In this document: positions 1 to 7,200 of the stretch, piece by piece
Layout: each line of letters opens with the position of its first letter
How positions within the stretch are numbered: position 1 is the stretch's first letter
Source: 1-14-2-50-31-20 sp965370315
GTDB taxonomy: Bacteria > Bacteroidota > Ignavibacteria > Ignavibacteriales > Melioribacteraceae
Assembly (NCBI GenBank): GCA_965370315.1
Contig: CBDUTO010000126.1
Coordinates: 1 to 12,761, forward strand
DNA length: 12,761 nt
Direction: 5' to 3'
The notes under the pieces: model-generated
Databases searched by the model: none
Seen by the model: the letters and a program-made list of their open reading frames with translations, nothing else
Told to the model about the DNA's origin: nothing
Translations under genes and position numbers: made by a program

Positions 1-14
1 TTATTTTCATGATG

Positions 15-22
15 CAAAGATA
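15..22 (-). promoter_or_regulatory. possible -7 box of a left-edge minus-strand gene
   Basis: Read on the minus strand this is TATCTTTG, an exact fit to the Bacteroidota -7 consensus TAnnTTTG. An ATG (minus, 10-8) lies just downstream and stays open for the three codons before the edge, so a gene may start here and run off to the left, with almost no leader. No TTG box is found at the usual 19-21 base spacing, and an 8-base match is weak evidence in AT-rich DNA. Confidence 0.2.
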
Positions 23-57
23 CGAAAAATTACAATGTAAATTAGAACTTAGCTCAC

Positions 58-88
58 TTATTCAATAAATAATCCACAAATTGAATAA
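58..88. repeat. 9-bp inverted repeat in the upstream spacer
   Basis: TTATTCAAT (58-66) and ATTGAATAA (80-88) are perfect inverted repeats with a 13-base gap. They lie upstream of the DUF3108 gene and of the possible left-edge gene, so an operator or a small hairpin is conceivable. Chance is a real alternative in such AT-rich sequence. The rest of 1-221 holds no gene; a TTGCCT (136-141) with TATAAT (158-163) at 16 bases is a weak promoter candidate. Confidence 0.3.
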
Positions 89-221
89 AAGTTGATTTTT
101 GCATTACTATTTACATTTTATTTACGGCATAACTTTTGCCTTCATTATTGAATATATTATAATAATAGTCTAACTAAGCTATGATATTTTATTTAACTTT
201 TATAGAAGAAGTGAGAAAACA

Positions 222-974
222 ATGAAACATTTAATTTTAATAATACTAGCTGTAACCATAAGCACTTTTGCTCAAACAAAAGAGTTTAGAACTGTTGAAA
301 ATAATGCATTCACAGTTGGTGAAAAATTAACATTTAACATAAAGTATGGATTTATAACTGCTGGTGTTGCAGTTATGGAAATTCCTAAAATTAAGAGGAT
401 TGCTGGGCGAGATGTTTATCATGTAGTTTTTAAAGTGAGCTCTCTCCCAAGCTTTGATCCAATCTACAAAGTACGTGATAGATATGAGACATACTTAGAT
501 GTACAAGGATTGTTCCCTTGGCGATTTGAACAACACGTTCGCGAAGGTGGGTTTAGTATGGACTTTGCAGCATTCTTTGATCATCGCAAAGGAGTTGCAA
601 AAACAAGTAAGGGTACATATGAGATTCCTCCAGATGTAAATGATATAGTTTCAACATTCTTTTTTGCAAGGACTTTAGATTATTCTGGATTGGAAATAGG
701 AGACAAGTTTGAACTTCATAATTTCTATAAGAAAAAAGTTTACCCCCTTGATGTAATATACAAAGGGAAAGAGACTGTAGAAGTGGAAGCCGGTACATTC
801 GATTGTATTATGGTTGAACCAGTAATTGTAGAAGGTGGATTATTTAAAACCGAAGGTAAAATAATTATTTGGCTTACTGATGATGAGTTAAGAATTCCCG
901 TTAAAGTTAAAACCAAAATTCTTATTGGATCAATTGATGCAGAGCTTGCTGAGTATGAAGGATTATTAAAATAA
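222..974 (+). CDS. DUF3108 family secreted protein
   Basis: A 250-residue protein recognised as a DUF3108 member, a family of exported proteins of unknown biochemical role common in Gram-negative bacteria. Residues 1-18 form a signal peptide (Lys2, hydrophobic LILIILAV, cleavage probably near Phe-Ala-Gln 16-18), so the mature protein is periplasmic or outer-membrane associated. The rest is beta-rich with no transmembrane segment. Family-typical pieces are the start GEKLTFNIKYGFITAG (34-49), the RDRYETYLD stretch near 86-94 and the segment VEVEAGTFDCIMVEP (185-199). There is no lipobox. The ATG at 222 is preceded by a modest purine-rich GTGAG about six bases away. It is convergent with pbpC, and a palindromic repeat lies between the two stops. 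It appears monocistronic. Family assignment is good; function is unknown. Confidence 0.88.
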   Translation: MKHLILIILAVTISTFAQTKEFRTVENNAFTVGEKLTFNIKYGFITAGVAVMEIPKIKRIAGRDVYHVVFKVSSLPSFDPIYKVRDRYETYLDVQGLFPWRFEQHVREGGFSMDFAAFFDHRKGVAKTSKGTYEIPPDVNDIVSTFFFARTLDYSGLEIGDKFELHNFYKKKVYPLDVIYKGKETVEVEAGTFDCIMVEPVIVEGGLFKTEGKIIIWLTDDELRIPVKVKTKILIGSIDAELAEYEGLLK

Positions 975-984
975 AACATTTGAT

Positions 985-1067
985 GTCATTGCGAGGAGTC
1001 CAAGCTTTTCGGACGACGTGGCAATCTTTAATAGATTGCTTCACCCAAACAACGGGTTCGCAATGAC
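985..1067. repeat. cloverleaf-like palindromic repeat, copy 1
   Basis: The 83-bp element is closed by a perfect 10-bp stem, GTCATTGCGA (985-994) with TCGCAATGAC (1058-1067). Inside are three hairpins: GTCC/GGAC (998-1001, 1011-1014), GCAATCT/AGATTGC (1021-1027, 1033-1039) and ACCC/GGGT (1043-1046, 1054-1057). It matches copy 2 at 12073-12152, sharing the 18-mer ATAGATTGCTTCACCCAA. Repeats opening with TCATTGCGAG are familiar dispersed intergenic elements in several bacterial groups. It sits between convergent stops and could act as a two-way terminator or transcript-end stabiliser (inference). No transposase is encoded. Confidence 0.85.
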
Positions 1068-1096
1068 GTTCCTTTTTAAAACCCCCAACATGGTTT

Positions 1097-3505
1097 TCAA
1101 TAAAACTTAACTTTAATTTTCAAACTACTCTCCCCCCCTTTGTCATCAATACAAAGTATACTATTCAACCCATTTTGTGGTTTGAAAAACAATTTTTCTC
1201 CAAGTTTGGTTTTACCAAAATACTTTTCATTTACATACCAGAATAATTCCTTTACATCTGTGTTTGATGTTGCTAAAAGCATCAATTCTTGATTCCCACT
1301 CTTCTCGAGGTGATATTCAAATTCTGCCGATGGAGAAACTATCTTTAATCCATTATTTGAGCCCATTACTTCACACTCTGGATTATGCTTAGGTGGTGAC
1401 TCAAAACTAACTCCAGAATTTTTATACCAAAGTGCTAACTCTGGTTTTAAGTAGGGGAAAGTTTTTTTATTATAATCCCTTTCTGGCAAACAACTAATGC
1501 AATATGATTCAGTTTCATCATTGCTAACATAAATTTCTCGGATGTGGTTGCATTTTTCATTTGATGAAATATCCTCTATATAATAATCACTTATTATATC
1601 GGTGCAATTATCGGATGGTATTAATCCACTATTTTTACAAACATCTCTTTTTAATACTCCAAATGGTTTTGGAAACCAATCAGCAGAATTCTGGTAATCA
1701 ACTGAGTTAAACAGATTGAATAATAATGGGACTGCCATTTCACTACCAGAAAGATAAGGGGAACCTTTCCCATCAAAGTTTCCCATCCAGACTCCAATAG
1801 TATAATTTTTATTATACCCAATTGCCCAGGCATCTCTACGTCCATATGAGGTGCCCGTTTTCCAAGCAATATGTGGGAGTTTACTTACAGACGAAACAAG
1901 ATTTGGCGATTCAGTTCTTTCTGTTGAGGATAGTATTTTTGAAACGAGGTAGCTAGCTTCTTCTGAAAAAACTTTTCTCCTAGGAACTCTAGACTTACTG
2001 CTATAATAATTATTTTTTATCAAAACTCCACTATTTGCAAATACTGAGTATGCAGTAGTTAATTCTTCAAGAGTAACACCACAGCCTCCAAGTATCACAG
2101 ATAATCCAAGAGATTCCTTTTTCTTTTCAATCTGATTAAACTCTATTTTTTCTAAAAGTTTAATAAATGGTTTGAAGCCCATTTTAAGTAGCAATCGAAC
2201 TGCAGGAACATTTAAAGAATTAACAAGTGCATACTCCACTGTAACTTCACCATTAAATTCTCTTTCATAGTTTTCTGGCGAGTAACTACTGAAATCTGTT
2301 GGAACGTCAAGTAATTTATTTTTTGGTGTAATTATTCCATCATCTAACCCATTGGCGTAAAGAAATGGTTTAAGTGCAGAACCTGGTGACCTTACTGAAG
2401 TAATTCCATTCACTTGTCCAGAAGTTTTGTTATTGTAAAAATCTGACGAGCCACAATATGCAACAACAGAATTATTGGAATTATCTAAAATTAAAACTGC
2501 ACCATTACTAATACCTTTACCTCTATTTCTCTTAACATGGCTCTTTAATAACTTAGAACTCTTTAACTGAATCTCGGGAATTAGCGATGTAAATATTTCT
2601 GACTTACCGTTGCTCTCTTTTATGAATTGAGAAAAATGCGGAGCAATCTTTTTTATACTATACCTTTTTGATTCTAAAGTTTCCAATAGTGCATCTGCAA
2701 TAGATACATCAGCAAATAATTTTTCGTCTTTAAATTTTAATAACCACTTATTTCGTTTTTGAACCACGCGCTTGTTTGGAATATCCAATCTATTACTATT
2801 TGGATTATTTGGAATGATTGTTAACAAAACAGATTGTGAAAGACTCAGTTTTTTAGGAAGTTTATTAAAGTATAGTAATGATGCAGCTTTCACACCTTCA
2901 ATGTTACCACCCATTGGTATATTTGATAAATAGATTTCCAGTAAATCCTTTTTACTAAAATAGAATTCCAATTGTATTGCTCTAAAAACCTCTAGTATTT
3001 TGTTGAGATATGAACGCTCGGCTGGTTCCATCAGTCTAGCAATTTGCATTGTTATAGTTGACGCACCTGAAATTCTTCCTCCGGTACTAATATTACTAAT
3101 AAAAGCTCTAATTATTGAGATTGGATTAAATCCAAAATGCCAGTAAAACCATTTATCTTCCTTATAAATTATTGCTTGAACCATTTCGGGAGTTATATCT
3201 TCAACCTTGGTTGCTAACCTCCATTTATCATCTGATGTTAAATATGCTGAAAGCATTGTACTATCTTTCGCATAAATAATTTGTGAGTACTCTTTTATTT
3301 CGGGAGGAGGGAAAAGGAAGTTTAGAAGTATTGATAATAGAATGATGGAGAGGAATACTCTAGAAATATTTGAATTTATAATTGAATTAAATCCTAAAGA
3401 CTCGAAACGGGTTAAAACCCGTTTCGATATATATATTCTTTTCTTGTTTTTCCCACGCTTAAAAGGGTGGGTTAATGAAAAAATACTTTTTCTAAGTGAA
3501 CTCAT
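1097..3505 (-). CDS. pbpC: penicillin-binding protein 1C (bifunctional transglycosylase/transpeptidase)
   Basis: An 802-residue class A PBP that polymerises and crosslinks peptidoglycan. Order: a basic cytoplasmic tail (1-48), one membrane anchor (about 49-65), a GT51 glycosyltransferase (about 80-245) with EDKWFYWHFG (116-125, catalytic Glu116), GASTITMQ (147-154) and the second Glu172 in LNKILE; a transpeptidase (about 330-600) with nucleophile Ser376 and Lys379 (SALK), SLN (430-432) and KTGT (549-552). A cysteine-bearing linker (Cys623, 634, 652, 669, 672) follows, then the C-terminal beta domain (about 715-802) that marks PBP1C. All catalytic residues are present. The gene starts 12 bases after the amidase stop with no clear Shine-Dalgarno, suggesting translational coupling. 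The tail is longer than in E. coli PbpC and residues about 11-35 are encoded by palindromic DNA. No ATG, GTG or TTG lies between that DNA and the anchor, so the tail is probably real. Confidence 0.96.
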   Translation of the reverse strand: MSSLRKSIFSLTHPFKRGKNKKRIYISKRVLTRFESLGFNSIINSNISRVFLSIILLSILLNFLFPPPEIKEYSQIIYAKDSTMLSAYLTSDDKWRLATKVEDITPEMVQAIIYKEDKWFYWHFGFNPISIIRAFISNISTGGRISGASTITMQIARLMEPAERSYLNKILEVFRAIQLEFYFSKKDLLEIYLSNIPMGGNIEGVKAASLLYFNKLPKKLSLSQSVLLTIIPNNPNSNRLDIPNKRVVQKRNKWLLKFKDEKLFADVSIADALLETLESKRYSIKKIAPHFSQFIKESNGKSEIFTSLIPEIQLKSSKLLKSHVKRNRGKGISNGAVLILDNSNNSVVAYCGSSDFYNNKTSGQVNGITSVRSPGSALKPFLYANGLDDGIITPKNKLLDVPTDFSSYSPENYEREFNGEVTVEYALVNSLNVPAVRLLLKMGFKPFIKLLEKIEFNQIEKKKESLGLSVILGGCGVTLEELTTAYSVFANSGVLIKNNYYSSKSRVPRRKVFSEEASYLVSKILSSTERTESPNLVSSVSKLPHIAWKTGTSYGRRDAWAIGYNKNYTIGVWMGNFDGKGSPYLSGSEMAVPLLFNLFNSVDYQNSADWFPKPFGVLKRDVCKNSGLIPSDNCTDIISDYYIEDISSNEKCNHIREIYVSNDETESYCISCLPERDYNKKTFPYLKPELALWYKNSGVSFESPPKHNPECEVMGSNNGLKIVSPSAEFEYHLEKSGNQELMLLATSNTDVKELFWYVNEKYFGKTKLGEKLFFKPQNGLNSILCIDDKGGESSLKIKVKFY
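3402..3471 (-). repeat. palindromic element embedded in the pbpC coding sequence
   Basis: Two hairpins lie in the 5' part of pbpC. The first is a perfect palindrome, TCGAAACGGGTT (3402-3413), AA, AACCCGTTTCGA (3416-3427). The second is CCCAC (3452-3456) with GTGGG (3467-3471) around a 10-base loop. Both resemble REP-type intergenic palindromes more than protein-coding sequence, yet the frame runs through them without a stop and encodes pbpC residues from about 11 to 35, which are rich in Lys and Arg. Possible readings are an in-frame insertion of a mobile palindrome, or an mRNA structure controlling pbpC translation. Confidence 0.6.
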
Positions 3506-3517
3506 AATTTGATAAAA

Positions 3518-4138
3518 TTATTTTAATTCACTTAATTTCATTTCAACTCTCTTAACAATTGAGCTATCCTGAAAATATTTATAAACATCCTTTCCTGGAC
3601 ACAGAGTAGTTTCAGAATAATCTTTATGTGTTTTAATCTCAGAAAGTGGAACGTCGAATTCTTTAGCTAAAAATGCAATTATTTTCACAAGTGATTCTTG
3701 TTGAACTTCTGTAAACTCTTGAACTTCATAGTTACCCATTATTTCAACTAAAGCGTGTCCTGTTGGGTTATACTCAGTATTAGTATCTCCTGGATAATTT
3801 ATTGGTCGTGCTTCATAAATGTTTCCTTTAAGATCCATCATAAAATGATATGGAATATCAATCCATTCTTTCTCAGCTCGACTCCACTTCTGTAAATTTC
3901 TAACTGATTCAGCAGGGTCTTTTTCAGCAGTAAACTCAACACCACCATGATGAACGGTAATCTTTTTTATTGCTGCTTCCTCTTTCCCTTTTTCTAATGG
4001 CAACCAACCCCAGTCGGCTCTTTTAACTACTTTTACATAATCTGGATATTCTAATTCTGTTACATTAAATTCTTTTTTACTTGCTCCACAACTTACGAAC
4101 AGTAATAGTCCCACAATTAATAGTAATACATTTTTCAA
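3518..4138 (-). CDS. PGRP-type N-acetylmuramoyl-L-alanine amidase (Amidase_2), lipoprotein
   Basis: A 206-residue zinc amidase expected to cut the bond between N-acetylmuramic acid and L-Ala of peptidoglycan stem peptides. Residues 1-16 are a lipoprotein signal and FVSC gives lipidated Cys17, so it is anchored to a membrane, facing the periplasm or the surface. The Amidase_2/PGRP fold spans about 38-190: KRADWGW (39-45), ITVHHGG (60-66, zinc His), DIPYHFMMDLKGNIYEAR (94-111, with Tyr97), IMGNYE (133-138), THKDY (170-174, zinc His171) and LCPG (179-182, zinc Cys180). The start is TTG at 4138, supported by AGGAG seven bases upstream and by the signal peptide beginning at once. It lies 161 bases after the alpha-2-macroglobulin gene and 12 bases before pbpC, probably one operon. 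A recycling or competitor-wall-degrading role are both possible. Confidence 0.93.
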   Translation of the reverse strand: MKNVLLLIVGLLLFVSCGASKKEFNVTELEYPDYVKVVKRADWGWLPLEKGKEEAAIKKITVHHGGVEFTAEKDPAESVRNLQKWSRAEKEWIDIPYHFMMDLKGNIYEARPINYPGDTNTEYNPTGHALVEIMGNYEVQEFTEVQQESLVKIIAFLAKEFDVPLSEIKTHKDYSETTLCPGKDVYKYFQDSSIVKRVEMKLSELK

Positions 4139-4145
4139 TCTCTTT

Positions 4146-4150
4146 CTCCT
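4146..4150 (-). promoter_or_regulatory. Shine-Dalgarno AGGAG of the amidase gene
   Basis: AGGAG on the minus strand ends seven bases before the TTG at 4138. It decides in favour of this non-ATG start, the only one that gives an intact lipoprotein signal peptide. Confidence 0.75.
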
Positions 4151-4186
4151 ATTTATTAAAATTTCAAACTAAATATTTCAAACTTA

Positions 4187-4278
4187 TCATTTCGATATGA
4201 GCTTGCTTCTTAGCGAATGAGAATTCTTTACTATTAACAAGATTTCTCTTCCGATAAAAGAGATCGGAATCGAAATGA
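4187..4278. repeat. multi-hairpin palindromic repeat, second family
   Basis: The 92-bp element is closed by a perfect 10-bp stem, TCATTTCGAT (4187-4196) with ATCGAAATGA (4269-4278). Inside are GAGAATTCTT (4219-4228) pairing with AAGATTTCTC (4239-4248) with one mismatch, and TCCGAT (4250-4255) with ATCGGA (4263-4268). The third arm around 4201-4214 is weak (GCT/AGC). The layout parallels the elements at 985-1067 and 12073-12152 but the sequence differs: TCATTTCGA ends in place of TCATTGCGA. It fills most of the gap between the alpha-2-macroglobulin stop and the amidase start, so it may act as a partial terminator or mRNA processing site inside the operon (inference). Confidence 0.75.
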
Positions 4279-4299
4279 CAAACACTTTTTGCTTTAACT

Positions 4300-7200
4300 C
4301 TATTTAATAACCTCTATAGTTTTATATCCATTATAAGAATTAATTTCTCTATCATACATTGCTTCAGCGCCAATGGCAGGTTGTATAAATTTACCTTTAC
4401 TAACTACACGCAATAAATAGTAATACTCTGTTGTGTGTTTTCGTATTAAACTGGTAAATAGTAATAATCTATCGTCACGGATATCTAAGTAATCTATTGG
4501 CATTTTATTTTTTATATTCCAATTAAACTGAGACTCTGATTTTAACCTTGGATTCTCAATTTCGAATCCTGCAGGAATTAGATCACTTATCACAATATTT
4601 TTTGCTGATTGCTCAAAACCTGTTAATGATATTTTAGCAACTACTAAATCCCCCTGCTTAAATTTATTATTTGTTATTTCTTTTTTAGTCTTATAATTAT
4701 AGTATTTTTTTCTAACCTTTAGATAAGAATCTTTTTCAATAACAGGTTGATTTACTTTAACACCTTCTGTTTCCCATGAATAGAAAACTTTTCCATTTCC
4801 CTTGGCAGATAGATCTACACTTGAGGAATTTAATTTCTTGTCTGAGATTCTTATGTTATTGCCAACAAATGTTTTAATAGTTTTTCCATCCAGATTTATT
4901 TTAACTTGAACGTCGCTATCACTATTCATTGATGCTGCTTTACCAAGTGCTAGCAATGCAAATGCTCTCTCCTGTGTTGAGTATATGGCCTCTCCAATTT
5001 TTGATAAATGCTTAACCATAAATGGTATTTTTTCATTATTAGGATCAACGGAAAGCAATGTATAGAGAATAATTGAATTAGCTCTTATTTCAGAATCAAA
5101 ATCGCCACCACTATTTCTACGCATTTTTTTTACGCTTGATTCAGAAGGCAACAATTCATAAAACGCATTCATTTTACCGCTCAATCCAAAAGAAGCTGCT
5201 AATAGATATTGCGAATCTATAGTCAATAAATCAGGATGTGCTTTGTAATAATTCATAGTAGAAATATCAGCCTTGTTTGCAAGAGATAAGACAAACAACG
5301 AATAGAGAACTTCCTTACGGGCAACCAGCGCAACAGTCTGAGTATTATTATTGACTCTACTCCTTCTACCACTTTTTCTGGTACCAACCTGCTTAGACTT
5401 AGCTTGCTTGCCTAAATAGCCAAGAACATTTTCCAAAACTGTTTCTGAAACATTGTATCCAGCGGTTTTTGCTTCAACCAAGAAATGTGCTGCATAAACA
5501 GTAGACCACCAATTTGAATAGTGGCCACCGTGCCAATAGGTAAACGAACCATCGTAAAGCTGCATCGATTCTATTTTCCTGATTCCTTCCATCACATAGT
5601 ATTTTGGGTTTTTAGTTTTATAGAATTCTGGCGCTGCTAACTTTGCCAATTCTTCAAAGTACAATTGTGGAAACACTTTTGAAGTAGTCTGCTCAAGGCA
5701 TCCGTAAGGATAACCAACTAAATATTTTAGATGCTTGGCTAATTTTATTGACGGGAATTTACTGATTAATAATGATGTGTTCTGAGTTGCATCCAAATAT
5801 CCACGTGGTATTTTCACTTCAATTTCTTCACCAGCTGAGATAACACCATCCCCAGTTTCTGTAACTAACGCTGAAGCTGGTCTTACTCCAATTTCAATTT
5901 CCTCTTTTACTTTAGCAATTCCGCTTGATTGGATTATGATTTTTCCAACTCCAATCTTTTGTTCGGTAGTTAACTTAAACTGAACAGAGGCATTTTTACC
6001 TTTTACTAAATTTATTTCAATATTCTTTTTAGAAATATTTTTTAGTGGCCCTTCTACTTTGAAAGATAAATTTAATTTACCATTCAAGTTATTTGGATTT
6101 AGAATTGTAACATTTGATATTAGAGAATCCCCGAGTGTTAAGAATCGAGGGATTTCAGCTTCGATAATTATTTTGTCTACAACTTTTATTCTTGCTTCTG
6201 CATTACCAAAACGTTTGCCAGAATATGCTAAAGCCATAACTCTAACTTCACCATTAAACTGAGGGATCTTCATATTTACAACAACTTCTCCATTACTATC
6301 AGTTTTTTTAATTCCACTCCAAAATGAGAGTAATTTAAATCGTTTTGATTTTACAGGATTAGTTCGCTTTTTAAACTCACTCGCTAATCCATCTCCACCA
6401 GAAGAACTTGATTTGCTCACTATCTCAGGTAACAGAAGTTTATACAAATCATAGCTATCAACATTGAGCGGTCTCTTTGCATACATGTAGCTATATGCAT
6501 CAGGAGTTTGATAATCATTTAATTGTAGAATCCCTTCATCTACAACAGCAAGAGTTACAAAAATATCTTTTTCTGGAAGTGATTTAATTTTAATTCGCTG
6601 ATTACTTCTAGGTTCAATTTTTGTTGGTGCCGTTATTTGCAATGGAAGTCTATTTGTTTTTTGCTCTATAGTTATTGACTTATAGCCATGACCAACTAGA
6701 AATGGAGTTTCACTTCTTTCAGAATGCTCTTTAAATAATGTTGCTGAAATATAAATATTTGGTAAATAGTCTTCGGTGATATTAACTTTTAATTCTGCTG
6801 ATTTATTTTCAACATCAATTATTTTATAATTATAGATTTTATCACGTTCAAATGAGACTAACATTTTTCCAGAGAACGGCGTTGTAAAAAGAATAGTTGC
6901 TTCTTCTCCAGGTTGGTATGCTTCTTTATCAAAGAGGATTTCAACTCTACCCTCTTTATTTACTTCAAAAGTTGATGCTGTAGAACCACCCCATCCATAA
7001 ACATAGAAGTCATCTCGTTGATAATCACTACTTCCTTTTTTGTAAATCCTAATTTCGTAGCGTCCGCTCTTTTCAACTGACAGTTGGAAATTTGTTCCTC
7101 CATTTAAGGTTAGTTCTTTTTTCCACTCTATAATTTCTTTCTTCTCGGATGCATAATAGAACTTATTATTTCTACCTTTTTTAAGAACTGTCTGCCACTC

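Noticed and set aside
30..40. TTACA-A-TGTAA palindrome as an operator
   Set aside because: Only five-base arms in AT-rich DNA with no second site and no regulator nearby; too weak to list.
553..979. Minus-strand frames opposite the DUF3108 gene
   Set aside because: They overlap a well-supported gene, have low-complexity translations and no start signals.
985..1067. tRNA gene, because of the cloverleaf shape and length
   Set aside because: No acceptor CCA context, no TTC-type T loop, no anticodon-loop pattern, and the same shape recurs with different arms elsewhere.
1093..1106. GTTTT-CAAT-AAAAC hairpin at the pbpC stop as a terminator
   Set aside because: The stem is five A/T-rich pairs with no following T run on the minus strand; the adjacent palindromic repeat is a better candidate.
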